NCBI RefSeq assembly: GCF_003991585.1
Contig: NZ_PQSP01000001.1
Location: forward strand, 310,001 to 374,000
From: Saezia sanguinis
GTDB lineage: Bacteria; Pseudomonadota; Gammaproteobacteria; Burkholderiales; Burkholderiaceae_C
DNA: 64,000 nt
Direction of reading: 5' to 3'
The notes below the pieces were generated by a model. The model was given only the letters and a program-made list of their open reading frames with translations, ran no database searches and had not been told where the DNA came from. The position numbers and the translations under genes were made by a program. Of the stretch, positions 1 through 9,266 are shown one piece after another; positions within the stretch are counted from its first letter, which is position 1; every line of letters starts with the position of its first letter.

Positions 1-477
1 AACATCTTCTACCGGCACATCTTGGTGAAAGCCATGGTTGCCAGTGCGTACGCCTTTGATGGCATCAACCACATCGGTGCCGGAAATGACTTTGCCAAAA
101 ACCGCATAGCCCCAGCCTTGTGCGGTTGGGCTGGTGTGGTTGAGAAAGTCGTTGTCAGCCACGTTGATGAAAAACTGGGCTGATGCGGAGTGCGGGTCAG
201 AGGTACGTGCCATGGCAATGGTGTATTTGTCATTTTTCAGGCCGTTTTGAGCTTCATTCTGAATGGGCTCCTGTGTGTTCTTTTCTTTCATGCCTGCACC
301 AAAGCCGCCGCCCTGGATCATGAAGCCATTGATGACCCGGTGAAAAACCGTACCATCATAATGGCCGGACTTCACATAACTCAGAAAGTTTTCAGTGGTT
401 ACCGGTGCTTTTTCAGCGTTCAGTTCCAGACGAATGGTGCCCTTATTGGTTTGAAGTTCGACTTGCGGGTTGCTCAT
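1..477 (-). CDS. ppiB: Peptidyl-prolyl cis-trans isomerase B, cytoplasmic cyclophilin (3' end outside window)
   Basis: Catalyses cis-trans isomerisation of peptidyl-proline bonds in the cytoplasm. Reading the minus strand gives 159 codons that follow E. coli PpiB closely: [15 protein letters not shown] (substrate-binding Arg and Gln), the NEAQNGLKN stretch, [17 protein letters not shown] and a DVVDAIKGV helix near the end. No signal peptide is present, unlike the neighbouring cyclophilin. Two in-frame ATGs lie at 483 and 477. The AAGGA just upstream sits 8 nt from the ATG at 477, so I take 477; starting at 483 would add two residues. The last few codons and stop lie to the left of the window. 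It is followed upstream, in the same direction, by the exported paralogue, so the two form a tandem cyclophilin pair. Confidence 0.93.
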   Translation of the reverse strand, partial: MSNPQVELQTNKGTIRLELNAEKAPVTTENFLSYVKSGHYDGTVFHRVINGFMIQGGGFGAGMKEKNTQEPIQNEAQNGLKNDKYTIAMARTSDPHSASAQFFINVADNDFLNHTSPTAQGWGYAVFGKVISGTDVVDAIKGVRTGNHGFHQDVPVEDV

Positions 478-522
478 GCTCATGATCCTTGTTTCAATGA
501 ATAAATGGGTAAATGGAAAATT

Positions 523-1107
523 TTACTCTTGAGTTACTGTGGCTTTTTCAATGACCACGGCTGTAACCGGCACATTCTGGTGCGGGCCGACTGACTGGGT
601 TTGCACAGCGCGGATTTTGTCAGCCACGTCCATGCCTGACACCACACGGCCAAAAACGGCGTAGCCATAACCATCAGGATTGGGCGCATCCAGATTGGGA
701 TTGTCTTTGACATTGATGAAAAACTGGGCCGTTGCCGAGTTTGGATTGGCGGTACGGGCCATTGCGACGGCACCGCGGGTATTGCGCAGTTGAGGCGAGG
801 TTTCCAGTTGAATCGGGGAACGGGTTGGTTTGGGGCGCATATCAGGGGTCATGCCGCCACCCTGGATCATAAAATTGCTGATGACCCGGTGAAAAACGGT
901 GCCATCATAAAACCCTTCGCGCACGTATTGCAGAAAATTGGCGGCTGTGACTGGGGCATTTTGTGTGTCAATTTCAAGCACGATATTGCCCAGACTTGTT
1001 TTCAGGGTTACCTGCGGTAATGACTGGGCATAAGCGGCCGTTGTCAGTGTTGTTGCGCAAACGGCACCCAGGGTGCCCATGACCAGCATCTGGCGGCGAG
1101 TTGTCAT
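523..1107 (-). CDS. ppiA: Exported cyclophilin-type peptidyl-prolyl isomerase
   Basis: Periplasmic proline isomerase of the cyclophilin family, 194 residues. The N-terminus MTTRRQMLVMGTLGAVCATT followed by AYAQS is a signal peptide; the two arginines and the hydrophobic run could suit Sec or, less clearly, Tat. The fold motifs FHRVISNFMIQGGG and ARTANPNSATAQFFINV are intact, including the catalytic Arg and the Gln. The open frame extends to 1176, but the AAGGA lying 7 nt before the ATG at 1107 together with the signal peptide fix the start. It lies upstream of ppiB in the same direction with 45 nt between them, so the pair may be cotranscribed. The symbol is by analogy with E. coli PpiA. Confidence 0.9.
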   Translation of the reverse strand: MTTRRQMLVMGTLGAVCATTLTTAAYAQSLPQVTLKTSLGNIVLEIDTQNAPVTAANFLQYVREGFYDGTVFHRVISNFMIQGGGMTPDMRPKPTRSPIQLETSPQLRNTRGAVAMARTANPNSATAQFFINVKDNPNLDAPNPDGYGYAVFGRVVSGMDVADKIRAVQTQSVGPHQNVPVTAVVIEKATVTQE

Positions 1108-1419
1108 ATGGAGTTCCTTGCTTGGTTCAAATAGAAGGCAATGTGTATAAACTGGATAAAGAGAAGCTGAATTCACAGAAATATGAGCATTTTCTCAGTG
1201 AGCCGTTTATACTAATACACCTTTCTGATGAGAAAGCATTGTAGTGGCTTGCATGTAAAGGTGCATGGTTTTTCCGAATTGCCATACCCGGCTTACCTTA
1301 TGCAGCACCCGATTCGCAATGCAACCAATGTATCGTTTCTTAAAGAGTTGAATGCTTTGGGCAGATATTTTAGATAACTGCCTACAAATTAATTCAGTAA
1401 AAATACAGATATTCATTTC
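1108..1419. other. Divergent intergenic region between the cyclophilin pair and cysS
   Basis: This 312-bp stretch separates the minus-strand cyclophilin operon from the plus-strand cysS block and must hold promoters for both. I see no tRNA, no long hairpin and no believable small gene. The open frames crossing it are antisense to cysS. Confidence 0.5.
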
Positions 1420-2799
1420 ATGGCGCTCCATATTTTTAATACCATGGGACGGCAGTTGGAGCCGTTTACACCACAAGATGATAATCATGTTCGCATGTAT
1501 GTCTGCGGGATGACGGTTTACGATCTGTGTCATCTTGGACATGCACGTGTCATGGTGGTGTTTGATATCATCCAGCGCTGGCTGAAAGCGTGTGGCTACC
1601 AGGTGACTTATGTACGCAATATCACGGATATTGATGACAAGATTATCAAACGTGCGCTGGAAAATGGCGAGTCCATCAGGTCATTGACGGACCGCATGAT
1701 TGCGGCATTGCATGAAGATGCAGACCGGCTTTTCATTGAACGTCCGACACATGAGCCGCGTGCAACAGAGTATGTGCCACAAATGCTGGATATCATCGAA
1801 CGCCTGCAGGCAAAAGGGCTGGCATACCAGGCGGATGGGGGAGACGTGGATTATTCCGTCCGCAAATTTCCCGCATACGGCAAATTGTCTGGTAAATCCA
1901 TTGATGAGTTGCGTGCCGGCGAAAGGGTTGCAGTGCTGGACGGCAAGCAGGACCCGCTGGATTTTGTGCTGTGGAAAAGTGCCAAAGCCAATGAACCGGA
2001 TGAGGCCAAGTGGCCGTCGGCTTACGGATTGGGCCGGCCGGGCTGGCACATTGAGTGCTCGGCGATGAGCCATGCACTGCTTGGCGAGTCGTTTGATATC
2101 CACGGCGGTGGGGCTGATTTGCAGTTCCCACACCATGAAAATGAAATAGCCCAAAGTGAAGGTGCATTTGGCAAAACCATGGCGCGGTTTTGGATTCACA
2201 ACGGGTTTGTGCGTGTCGACAATGAAAAAATGAGCAAATCACTGGGTAATTTTTTTACCATTCGTGAAGTGCTTGAGCGTTATGACCCGGAAACTGTACG
2301 GTTTTTTATCATTCGCGCGCATTACCGCAGTCCATTGAATTACAGTGATACGCATCTGGACGATGCGCATGCAGCGTTGCTGCGTTTATATACCGCGCTG
2401 GATCTGGTGAGCCCTGAAGGTGTGCAGCCCGATATGCAGCACCCGCTGGCTGAGCGCTTTGCTGTCGCCATGAATGATGACTTTAATACCCCGGAGGCGA
2501 TCGCCGTGCTGTTTGAGCTGGCTGCCGAGGTGAACCGCAGCCAGTCACGTGAGCTGGCCGCATTATTGCGGCAACTGGGTGGTATATTGGGCTTGCTGCA
2601 GCGTCAACCGCAGGATTTTATGCATGCTGGCAGTACTGCGGAAGACGAGGCCTGGATCAATACAATGATTGAAGAGCGTGCTGCAGCTAAAAAAGCGAAG
2701 GATTTTGCCCGTGCGGATGCCATACGCGCAGAGCTGGCCGACAAAGGTATTGAACTTAAGGACAGTGCTGCTGGAACAACCTGGCAGAAAAAGAGCTGA
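1420..2799 (+). CDS. cysS: Cysteinyl-tRNA synthetase
   Basis: Class I aminoacyl-tRNA synthetase that charges tRNA-Cys in the cytoplasm; 459 residues, the usual length. Visible hallmarks are [19 protein letters not shown] near residue 30 (first zinc cysteine plus the HIGH-type HLGH), WHIECSAMS and [19 protein letters not shown] (remaining zinc ligands Cys, His, Glu) and [10 protein letters not shown] (the KMSKS loop). The C-terminal helical anticodon-binding part ends in a lysine-rich tail. The ATG at 1420 gives the family N-terminus (ALHIFNT), although no clear Shine-Dalgarno precedes it. The next gene starts 15 nt after the stop, so it likely heads a transcript running on through the glycosylase and accA. 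Confidence 0.97.
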   Translation: MALHIFNTMGRQLEPFTPQDDNHVRMYVCGMTVYDLCHLGHARVMVVFDIIQRWLKACGYQVTYVRNITDIDDKIIKRALENGESIRSLTDRMIAALHEDADRLFIERPTHEPRATEYVPQMLDIIERLQAKGLAYQADGGDVDYSVRKFPAYGKLSGKSIDELRAGERVAVLDGKQDPLDFVLWKSAKANEPDEAKWPSAYGLGRPGWHIECSAMSHALLGESFDIHGGGADLQFPHHENEIAQSEGAFGKTMARFWIHNGFVRVDNEKMSKSLGNFFTIREVLERYDPETVRFFIIRAHYRSPLNYSDTHLDDAHAALLRLYTALDLVSPEGVQPDMQHPLAERFAVAMNDDFNTPEAIAVLFELAAEVNRSQSRELAALLRQLGGILGLLQRQPQDFMHAGSTAEDEAWINTMIEERAAAKKAKDFARADAIRAELADKGIELKDSAAGTTWQKKS

Positions 2800-2814
2800 G
2801 CCCCGGAACCTGTG

Positions 2815-3477
2815 ATGACCCCTGTAAAAAAGAAAACGCACCAGGTTATCTTGCCCGACTATTGGGCAGAGGCCTGTGCGCATCTGTCCAAACGGGATCG
2901 CATCATGCGCCGTTTGATTGCACAGTACCCTGAAGGATGCCTGGAGTCCAGAGGCAATGCATTTGTCACGCTGGCGCGTTCGATCGTTGGGCAGCAAATT
3001 TCGGTCAAGGCCGCTCAATCTGTCTGGGACAGGTTCGTGCAGTTGGTCCCGATGGATCAGTGGCGTTTGAAGCCGGAAAGCGTGTTATCCTTATCGATTG
3101 AGCAGATGCGTTCAGCAGGACTGTCTGCCCGTAAAGTAGAATACATACGTGATTTGGCTGCCCATTTTGCCGACGGTAAAATTCGCTCTGCAGAATGGCA
3201 GCAGATGGACGACGAGGCCATTATTGCTGAGTTGGTTGCTGTGCGCGGCATTGGTCGCTGGACGGCTGAGATGTTTCTGATATTTCACATGTTCAGGCCC
3301 GATGTGTTTCCACTGGATGATGTCGGTTTAATTAAAGGAATCAGTCAAGTTTATTTTTCGGGAGAACCCGTCTCCAGAGCCGAAGCCAGAGAACTTGGCG
3401 AGGCCTGGACCCCTTACAGGACAGTGGCGACCTGGTATATCTGGCGCAGTCTGGATCCACTACCGGTAGCTTATTAA
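2815..3477 (+). CDS. HhH-GPD DNA glycosylase (3-methyladenine DNA glycosylase II type)
   Basis: Base-excision repair enzyme that removes alkylated purines; 220 residues, shorter than E. coli AlkA because it lacks the N-terminal beta domain. The region GRWTAEMFLIFHMFRPDVFP is the helix-hairpin-helix plus the Gly/Pro-rich loop, and the following LDDVG contains the catalytic aspartate. SIVGQQISVKAAQSVWDRF is the typical upstream helix of the family. A GTG at 2812 directly precedes the ATG at 2815; the ATG is preferred. It lies 15 nt after cysS and 54 nt before accA in the same direction. I am sure of the family, less so of which lesions it prefers. Confidence 0.9.
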   Translation: MTPVKKKTHQVILPDYWAEACAHLSKRDRIMRRLIAQYPEGCLESRGNAFVTLARSIVGQQISVKAAQSVWDRFVQLVPMDQWRLKPESVLSLSIEQMRSAGLSARKVEYIRDLAAHFADGKIRSAEWQQMDDEAIIAELVAVRGIGRWTAEMFLIFHMFRPDVFPLDDVGLIKGISQVYFSGEPVSRAEARELGEAWTPYRTVATWYIWRSLDPLPVAY

Positions 3478-3531
3478 ACGGACCGACCACAAAGTGCGCT
3501 AAAATGCCATGTGCGTTGAGGAGAAGCAGCG

Positions 3532-4506
3532 TTGAGTAACAAAAGAAATTTTCTCGATTTTGAGCAGCCCATTGCAGAGCTCGAAAGCAAAATAGAAGAA
3601 TTGCGGCATGTGCAAAACGAATCGGCCGTTGATATTTCTGAAGAAATACGGCGGTTAACGAAAAAAAGCCAGCAATTAACCAAAGATATATATGCCAAAC
3701 TGACGCCCTGGCAGATCAACAAAGTTGCCCGCCACCCTGATCGTCCGTACACGATGGACTATGTCCGTGCCATGTTCACTGATTTTCAGGAGTTGCATGG
3801 CGACCGGCATTACGCTGATGACCAATCTATTGTGGGTGGTTTGGCCCGCTTTAATGGGTATGCGTGTATGGTGATCGGGCATCAAAAAGGCCGCGATACC
3901 AAAGAGCGCACCAAACGTAATTTTGGTATGAGTAAGCCCGAAGGGTATCGCAAAGCGCTTCGCTTGATGAAGACCGCAGAAAAATTCGGCCTGCCTGTAT
4001 TCACCTTTGTTGATACGCCTGGGGCTTATCCGGGAATTGGCGCAGAGGAAAGAGGGCAGAGTGAAGCGATCGGGCGCAATATTTATGAAATGGCCCAGCT
4101 TGAAGTGCCCATCATCACAACCATTATTGGCGAAGGTGGGTCTGGCGGTGCTTTGGCTATCAGCGTATGTGATCAACTGCTGATGTTGCAGTATTCTGTC
4201 TATTCCGTTATTTCACCAGAAGGTTGTGCTTCTATTCTGTGGAAGACGGCAGACAATGCACCGCAGGCGGCTGAAGCGCTGGGCATTACCGCCGCACGGC
4301 TGAAGCCTTTAGGCATTGTCGATAAAATCGTTCATGAGCCTTCCGGTGGTGCGCATCGTGATTCACAGGCAATGGCAGAGGCATTGAAGCAGGAGTTGGC
4401 GGAAGCTTTGCGCCAACTTCAGGACCTGAAAGTTGAGGACTTGCTGGCCAAGCGGTATGAACGCCTGATGAGTTATGGGCGTTTCAAGGATGCCAGTAAA
4501 AAATAA
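3532..4506 (+). CDS. accA: Acetyl-CoA carboxylase carboxyltransferase, alpha subunit
   Basis: Alpha subunit of the carboxyltransferase that moves CO2 from carboxybiotin to acetyl-CoA in the first step of fatty-acid synthesis; 324 residues. Recognised by the N-terminal [19 protein letters not shown] helix, the DRPYT(M)DYV segment, [20 protein letters not shown] and [20 protein letters not shown] (oxyanion-forming glycines), then [16 protein letters not shown]. The start is a TTG at 3532, supported by GAGGAG about 8 nt upstream; no in-frame ATG lies near the family N-terminus. The stop overlaps the start of tilS by a few codons, so the two are likely translationally coupled. Confidence 0.97.
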   Translation: MSNKRNFLDFEQPIAELESKIEELRHVQNESAVDISEEIRRLTKKSQQLTKDIYAKLTPWQINKVARHPDRPYTMDYVRAMFTDFQELHGDRHYADDQSIVGGLARFNGYACMVIGHQKGRDTKERTKRNFGMSKPEGYRKALRLMKTAEKFGLPVFTFVDTPGAYPGIGAEERGQSEAIGRNIYEMAQLEVPIITTIIGEGGSGGALAISVCDQLLMLQYSVYSVISPEGCASILWKTADNAPQAAEALGITAARLKPLGIVDKIVHEPSGGAHRDSQAMAEALKQELAEALRQLQDLKVEDLLAKRYERLMSYGRFKDASKK

Positions 4507-5488
4507 TCCGTTATTTGCCGCCATTCCGGCAGGACCAGCCGATGCAGCGCTGTCCTGCTTTTTGACTGAAAATCAAGAACAATTCTCTGATGTTGGTCGC
4601 ATTGCTATAGCCTACAGTGGCGGGGCCGATTCAACGGCGCTATTGCTGGCTGCTGCGCGACAATGGCCTGACAAAGTGATTGCTCTGCATGTGCACCATG
4701 GGTTGCAGGATGCTGCAGATGCGTTTTGGCAGCATTGCCAGCAGCAATGCGAGGTGTGGCGTATTCCGTTATTTGAACAGCATGTGGATGCACGCCATTT
4801 GCCTGGAGAAAGTCCCGAAGATGCGGCACGTGTTCACCGCTATCGTGCGCTGGCCGATATGGCACATCAGCAACATGCGGACTGTGTTCTGCTGGCTCAA
4901 CATGCAGATGACCAGGTGGAGACGCTGATACTGGCACTGTCGCGTGGAGCCGGGTTGCCTGGACTTGCCTGTATGCCGGCGGTATTCGAGCGGCATGGTG
5001 TGTGTTTTGCCCGCCCTTTATTGTCTGTGGGAGGTGAGGCTTTACGCAACTGGCTCAGTGAGCAAAACATTATCTGGACGGAAGACCCCACCAACCAGGA
5101 CAGGCGCTATATCCGTAACCGCATCCGGCTGGATGTGCTTCCTGCCATAGCAAAGGCATTTCCGGAATACCGGCAGACGTTTGCACGCAGTGCTACCCAT
5201 GCGGCGCATGCACAAATCCTTTTAAGTGAACTGGCAGAACAGGATTTGCAGATGACAGGCAATCCGCCAGCCATCAAAGCTTTACAAACCCTTTCAACTG
5301 CAAGACAGGCTAATGCGCTGCGCTATTGGTTGAGACAATTTCACCATACAGCAGCCAGCACCAGGCAGCTTGAAGAACTGCTCAGGCAAATTGACGCCTG
5401 CCAAACGCGCGGGCACAGCATTGATCTCAAGATCGGCCATGGTGTGGTTGTACGGAATAACGCTGTTTTACAATACCGGCCGCAATGA
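4490..5488 (+). CDS. tilS: tRNA(Ile)-lysidine synthetase
   Basis: Converts C34 of tRNA-Ile(CAU) to lysidine using ATP and lysine, an essential decoding step in the cytoplasm. The PP-loop motif [15 protein letters not shown] lies near residue 45, followed by [29 protein letters not shown] and the RNRIR element typical of TilS. At 332 residues it is shorter than E. coli TilS, and the C-terminal domain appears reduced. Two in-frame ATGs, 4475 and 4490, both lie inside the accA 3' end and neither has a strong Shine-Dalgarno. I chose 4490; 4475 would add five residues. Confidence 0.92.
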   Translation: MPVKNNPLFAAIPAGPADAALSCFLTENQEQFSDVGRIAIAYSGGADSTALLLAAARQWPDKVIALHVHHGLQDAADAFWQHCQQQCEVWRIPLFEQHVDARHLPGESPEDAARVHRYRALADMAHQQHADCVLLAQHADDQVETLILALSRGAGLPGLACMPAVFERHGVCFARPLLSVGGEALRNWLSEQNIIWTEDPTNQDRRYIRNRIRLDVLPAIAKAFPEYRQTFARSATHAAHAQILLSELAEQDLQMTGNPPAIKALQTLSTARQANALRYWLRQFHHTAASTRQLEELLRQIDACQTRGHSIDLKIGHGVVVRNNAVLQYRPQ

Positions 5489-5652
5489 GAAGGCTCGCTC
5501 AGCCCGGTTGTTGTAAGTATCCTGCATTGTTCTAGTGTTTTAACCTGTCTTGTGTAAATAAATGTTTACACGCGCTTGAGGCCTATTAAAATAAACCGTT
5601 CTGCGCTCATGTTTTGAGTGCATGTGGTCTCAATATTGTAGGTTTATCGACA

Positions 5653-6927
5653 ATGGCTTTAATTGTTCATAAATATGGCGGAACCTCCATGGGTTCGGTT
5701 GAACGCATCAGCAATGTTGCCAAACGCGTAGCCAAATGGGCGCGTGCAGGGCACAAAATGGTGGTGGTTCCATCGGCCATGAGTGGAGAAACCAACCGTC
5801 TGCTGGGTTTGGCCAATGAGCTGACACCAGAAGTTCCCAATGAACGTGTCTTGCGCGAGATGGATGCCATTGCGGCAACAGGCGAGCAGGTATCCGTGGG
5901 GTTGTTATCGCTTGCATTGCAAGCCGAGGGCATGGATGCAGTCAGCTATGCCGGCTGGCAGGTGCCTGTTTATACGGATAACGCCTATACCAAAGCGCGT
6001 ATTCTCAGTATTGATGGTACCAAGGTATTGAAAGACCTGGATGCAGGGCGTGTGGTTATTATCACGGGTTTTCAGGGGATAGATCCCCAAGGCAATGTCA
6101 CCACGCTGGGGCGTGGGGGCTCTGATACATCTGCGGTGGCTGTGGCTGCAGCGCTTAAAGCCGATGAATGCCTGATTTTTACCGATGTGGATGGTATTTA
6201 TACAACGGATCCGCGCATTGTTCCCGAGGCCAGGCGCTTGAATAGCATCAGCTTTGAAGAAATACTGGAAATGGCGAGCCTGGGTTCCAAGGTATTGCAG
6301 ATTCGCTCTGTGGAATTTGCCGGCAAATACCATGTACCTACGCGCGTTCTCTCCAGCTTTACGCCTTGGGACATTGACATCAACGAAGAAGCCAACTCAG
6401 GCACCTTGATTACTTTTGAGGAAGATGAAAATATGATGGAACAAGCAGTCATTTCCGGAATTGCTTTCAGCCGCAATGAAGCCAAAGTTTCTGTGCTGGG
6501 CGTGCCTGACAAGCCCGGTATTGCGTACCAGATTCTGGGTGCGGTTGCTGCGGCCAATATTGAGGTGGATGTCATTATCCAGAATACCTCTAAGGAAGGG
6601 TTTACTGATTTCAGCTTTACCGTGCAGCGCGGTGATTATGCTCACACAATGGAAGTGCTGAAAGATCAGGTTGTGCCTCACTTGGGCCAAGGTGTATCCT
6701 TGGAAGGTGATACCAAAATCTGTAAAGTATCCATCGTTGGTATCGGCATGCGCAGCCATGTGGGGGTTGCCAGTGATATGTTTCGCGCATTGAGCGAAGA
6801 AGGTATCAATATTCAGATGATTTCTACCAGTGAAATTAAAACCTCTGTGGTGCTTGACGAAAAGTATATGGAACTGGCTGTCCGAGCTCTGCATAAGGCC
6901 TTTAACTTGGAAGAAGTTAAAAAATAG
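5653..6927 (+). CDS. lysC: Aspartate kinase (monofunctional, lysine/threonine-regulated type)
   Basis: Phosphorylates aspartate in the first step of the lysine, threonine and methionine pathway; 424 residues. The kinase domain begins ALIVHKYGGTSMGSVERI and contains GRGGSDTSAVAVAAAL and FTDVDGIYTTDPRIV. Two C-terminal ACT domains (from about residue 265 and 345) provide feedback regulation, ending with the family segment MISTSEIKTSVV. An upstream in-frame ATG at 5614 would add 13 residues unlike the family, so 5653 is used. An internal ATG at 6433 with its own ribosome-binding site matches the known start of the beta subunit in Gram-positive aspartokinases (see separate entry). tRNA-Ser follows 21 nt downstream. 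Confidence 0.96.
   Translation: MALIVHKYGGTSMGSVERISNVAKRVAKWARAGHKMVVVPSAMSGETNRLLGLANELTPEVPNERVLREMDAIAATGEQVSVGLLSLALQAEGMDAVSYAGWQVPVYTDNAYTKARILSIDGTKVLKDLDAGRVVIITGFQGIDPQGNVTTLGRGGSDTSAVAVAAALKADECLIFTDVDGIYTTDPRIVPEARRLNSISFEEILEMASLGSKVLQIRSVEFAGKYHVPTRVLSSFTPWDIDINEEANSGTLITFEEDENMMEQAVISGIAFSRNEAKVSVLGVPDKPGIAYQILGAVAAANIEVDVIIQNTSKEGFTDFSFTVQRGDYAHTMEVLKDQVVPHLGQGVSLEGDTKICKVSIVGIGMRSHVGVASDMFRALSEEGINIQMISTSEIKTSVVLDEKYMELAVRALHKAFNLEEVKK
6418..6435 (+). promoter_or_regulatory. Internal ribosome-binding site and start for a possible aspartokinase beta subunit
   Basis: GAGGAAG at 6418-6424 lies 8 nt before an in-frame ATG at 6433. The protein from there begins MEQAVISGIAFSRNEAKV, comprising just the two ACT domains. 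In Corynebacterium and Bacillus the regulatory beta subunit is made from an equivalent internal start, and the Corynebacterium one begins with the similar MEEAVLTGVA. Whether this start is used here is inference. Confidence 0.45.
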
Positions 6928-6935
6928 GGCATAAT
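6907..6935 (+). promoter_or_regulatory. Probable sigma-70 promoter for tRNA-Ser
   Basis: TTGGAA at 6907-6912 and CATAAT at 6930-6935 are spaced by exactly 17 nt. The -35 lies inside the last codons of lysC and the -10 just after its stop, 13 nt before the mature tRNA 5' end. The site fits well, but is predicted only from sequence. Confidence 0.5.
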
Positions 6936-6948
6936 AGCCAATCTTTAC

Positions 6949-7041
6949 GGAGACGTGGCCGAGAGGTTGAAGGTACTCCCCTGCTAAGGGAGCATGTGGT
7001 GATGAGCTGCATCGAGGGTTCGAATCCCTCCGTCTCCGCCA
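6949..7041 (+). tRNA. tRNA-Ser (anticodon GCT)
   Basis: A 93-nt class II tRNA with encoded CCA. The acceptor stem GGAGACG pairs with CGTCTCC, followed by discriminator G and CCA at 7039-7041. The anticodon stem-loop is ctcccctGCTaagggag, the long variable arm is characteristic of serine tRNAs, and the T arm contains GGGTTCGAATCCC. It reads AGC/AGU codons. tRNA 3' ends are common integration sites, and the following 5 kb hold mobile-element relics, but I see no second copy of the 3' end. Confidence 0.97.
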
Positions 7042-7049
7042 AAATATGA

Positions 7050-7084
7050 GCCTAGTTAATTAATTTAACTAGGCTTTTTTATTT
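7050..7084 (+). terminator. Rho-independent terminator after tRNA-Ser
   Basis: Perfect 10-bp stem GCCTAGTTAA (7050-7059) / TTAACTAGGC (7065-7074) with a 5-nt loop, followed by TTTTTTATTTT. It ends the tRNA (and lysC) transcript. Confidence 0.9.
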
Positions 7085-7230
7085 TGAAATGTATATGCCC
7101 ATATTTATACCCATGATTAAGTTTTGGATTTGATGACCATGTGAAGAAAGTCATTAACTGCGAAGGCCTCATCCTGGATATTGGTGATTAGAAGAGGGAA
7201 TTCTTCTGTTCTAATCGCACTTTGGTGGAT

Positions 7231-7268
7231 AAAAAATCCCGCCAGGGGATGGATACGGAGGCGGGATT
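7231..7268 (-). terminator. Probable terminator for the cytochrome c peroxidase transcript
   Basis: On the minus strand AATCCCGCC (7260-7268) pairs with GGCGGGATT (7235-7243), followed by a run of T (7231-7236 on the plus strand is A). It lies about 110 nt beyond the peroxidase stop. Confidence 0.7.
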
Positions 7269-7340
7269 AAAGATGAATCATGTATTAAGCATAGGAGCTT
7301 AGCAAAGCGTAGTAAAGCAACTTAGTACGCGGGCGGATAC

Positions 7341-7364
7341 CCGGGTTTAATGTATTAAACCCGG
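7341..7364. repeat. Perfect inverted repeat next to the peroxidase stop codon
   Basis: CCGGGTTTAA (7341-7350) and TTAAACCCGG (7355-7364) form a 10-bp perfect stem with a TGTA loop. There is no T-run on either side, so it is more likely an mRNA 3'-end stabilising hairpin or a protein site than a terminator. Confidence 0.5.
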
Positions 7365-7374
7365 AGTCTGATGA

Positions 7375-8913
7375 TTAATGAACAACAGGTTGCCTGTTCA
7401 CATTATCTGCCGTGACGAATTTATCGGGCGTAGCGGTCAGTGTATCAATGCTGCTTTGTTGTAAGTCTGTAGGATCAGCACCCTCAGATGTGACGCTCTG
7501 ATCAGGTTGTACCAGGCTTTCTTGCTTCTGAATATAAGGCTTGTACACACCTGTGAGGCTGTTAAGGAAGGCTACAATGTCGTCAATATCCTTGTTGGGC
7601 AGGCTGCGACCTACCTGATGGCGTAACATCAACTGAACAGCTTCGTGCAGTGTGGTGACATCACCGCGGTGGAAGTAAGGCCCTGTGATGGCGACGTTTC
7701 TAAGCCCAGGGACTTTCTGGCGTAGCCGGTCTCTTTGTTCTTCGGTGACATTCATTCTGCCAATATCAGCAGCGGTGACTTCTCCAAAATTGAAATCTTC
7801 TTTCAGGCCAAGTGGCTCAAAGGAACGACCTCCCATAATGATACCGCCATGGCATGTGGCGCATTTGTTCGCAACGAAGAGTTCGTAGCCGCGCTTTTCT
7901 TGTGCGGTCAGGGCATTTTCATCGCCACGTAACCATTGGTCAAAAGGAGCATCTGGAGTAAGCAATGTTTTCTCAAACTCTGCAATCGCATCGGTAATGG
8001 TTGCTCCGGTAAAGCCTTCAGGATAAACTGCATGGAAATCTCTTGTCAGCACGGGGTCAAGCGAGAGCTTGCTGATGATTTCATCCCAGGATTTTGATGC
8101 CATCTCAATCGGATTTAAAGGCGGGCCGCCTGCCTGTTCCTGCAGTGTTGCTGCTCTGCCATCCCAAAACTGTTCAATATTGAATACGGAGTTAAATACC
8201 GTAGGCGCATTGATCGGGCCAACGGCTCCGCCAACACCAATAGATGTTTTTCGCCCATCTACTCCTCCTGCATTGAGCGCATGACAGTGCGCACAGGAAA
8301 TAGTACTGTCTCCTGAAAGACGCGGGTCGTGGTAAAGCCTGAATCCCAAAGCGACTTTGGATTCATCTACCGGCAGGTGTCTGGGAATAGGCTGAACAGG
8401 CTCGTTACGGCGCTCGGGTGCCATATCATTGCTGGCATAGTATTCAGCCCGTTGTTTAGCAATCCAATTGAGAATCGTTACACGTTCCTGTTCACTGAGG
8501 TGACCGGCCCAATGAAGCGCAATGTAGCGGGTAGGGGGCATTGTGCCATTGACCATTGTCCACTCGATTTTATTGAGGTCACTTTGGGAAACGGGTTGAT
8601 CGTTGAGCAATGCCTCATAAACCTGTTGCAGGCTGAATGAGGAATACCCCAGTTTTACGTCATAGCTCATCAACTGGTTGGCGATTGGCCAGGATGAGTA
8701 AAATGGCAGTTCCGTAGATGGAACATGACAATAATCACATCCTTTTTGCGCAAACAAGGTCAGGATTTCTTTATTTGACTCAGGAGCTAAAGCCAGTTCT
8801 GGCATATTGACACTTCTTTGTTTGTCATATTGCCAAGCGTAAAGTGATAGTGCCAGATAGCCAATCACAAATACGACTGCGCATACTCCCACAATAGAGA
8901 TTACTTTTTTCAT
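7375..8913 (-). CDS. Membrane-anchored three-haem cytochrome c peroxidase (YhjA-type)
   Basis: Reduces hydrogen peroxide in the periplasm, in the E. coli homologue YhjA using electrons from the quinol pool. The 512-residue protein starts with a transmembrane segment (about residues 5-28) and has three haem-binding CxxCH motifs: CDYCH near residue 59 in an extra N-terminal haem domain, then CAHCH and CATCH in the two classical bacterial peroxidase domains. The extra domain separates it from the usual two-haem enzyme. The frame is open to an ATG at 8928, but GGAG lies 9 nt before the ATG at 8913, which gives the MKKVISIVGV membrane start. A small secreted protein lies just upstream in the same direction. 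The family call is firm; the electron donor is inferred from YhjA. Confidence 0.9.
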   Translation of the reverse strand: MKKVISIVGVCAVVFVIGYLALSLYAWQYDKQRSVNMPELALAPESNKEILTLFAQKGCDYCHVPSTELPFYSSWPIANQLMSYDVKLGYSSFSLQQVYEALLNDQPVSQSDLNKIEWTMVNGTMPPTRYIALHWAGHLSEQERVTILNWIAKQRAEYYASNDMAPERRNEPVQPIPRHLPVDESKVALGFRLYHDPRLSGDSTISCAHCHALNAGGVDGRKTSIGVGGAVGPINAPTVFNSVFNIEQFWDGRAATLQEQAGGPPLNPIEMASKSWDEIISKLSLDPVLTRDFHAVYPEGFTGATITDAIAEFEKTLLTPDAPFDQWLRGDENALTAQEKRGYELFVANKCATCHGGIIMGGRSFEPLGLKEDFNFGEVTAADIGRMNVTEEQRDRLRQKVPGLRNVAITGPYFHRGDVTTLHEAVQLMLRHQVGRSLPNKDIDDIVAFLNSLTGVYKPYIQKQESLVQPDQSVTSEGADPTDLQQSSIDTLTATPDKFVTADNVNRQPVVH

Positions 8914-8928
8914 GAGTCTTTTCTCCAT

Positions 8929-8959
8929 AAAGTATACAGGTATATTCTTGATATACTTT
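8929..8959. repeat. Inverted repeat between the small secreted protein gene and the peroxidase
   Basis: AAAGTATA (8929-8936) and TATACTTT (8952-8959) are perfect inverted copies flanking 15 nt that also contain GTATAT. Lying directly before the peroxidase ribosome-binding site, it could be an operator or an AT-rich promoter element; no regulator is identified. Confidence 0.35.
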
Positions 8960-8966
8960 TTGTACC

Positions 8967-9266
8967 CTAGATGAGGGTTAAATCATTGCCCACAGTAATT
9001 GAACTGCTGGTCACAGCTCGCATACTGAAATCAGGGTGGTTGGAAGATGAGCCATTTACTGTCACAGGGCCTGACATAAATTGCAGCTGCGCGTTATCGG
9101 ATGCTCCAATGATGTTGATGGTATTAGGTAAAAGATCGTAGTTGTTTGCACCACTGGCACGGTACATGCCTAAAGCAATTTCTGGTACGAGTGCTTGCAC
9201 TGTTGAAACGCCTGAAATGAAAAAAAGAAGTGCCCCGGGAATCAAAGTTCGACTTATTGTCATCAT
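8967..9266 (-). CDS. Small secreted protein of unknown function
   Basis: 99 residues. The N-terminus MMTISRTLIPGALLFFISGV with a cleavage-like VQA at about 25 is a signal peptide; the mature part is ~75 residues, rich in Ser, Asn and Ala, without cysteines. I do not recognise the family. GGAGAC about 10 nt before the start supports translation; the first two codons are both ATG (9266, 9263). It lies 53 nt upstream of the peroxidase gene in the same direction, so the two may share a transcript and the product may act near the peroxidase in the periplasm (inference). Confidence 0.55.
   Translation of the reverse strand: MMTISRTLIPGALLFFISGVSTVQALVPEIALGMYRASGANNYDLLPNTINIIGASDNAQLQFMSGPVTVNGSSSNHPDFSMRAVTSSSITVGNDLTLI

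Noticed and set aside
1207..1542. 111-codon minus-strand ORF overlapping cysS
   Set aside because: It is antisense to a certain gene, without ribosome-binding site or domain.
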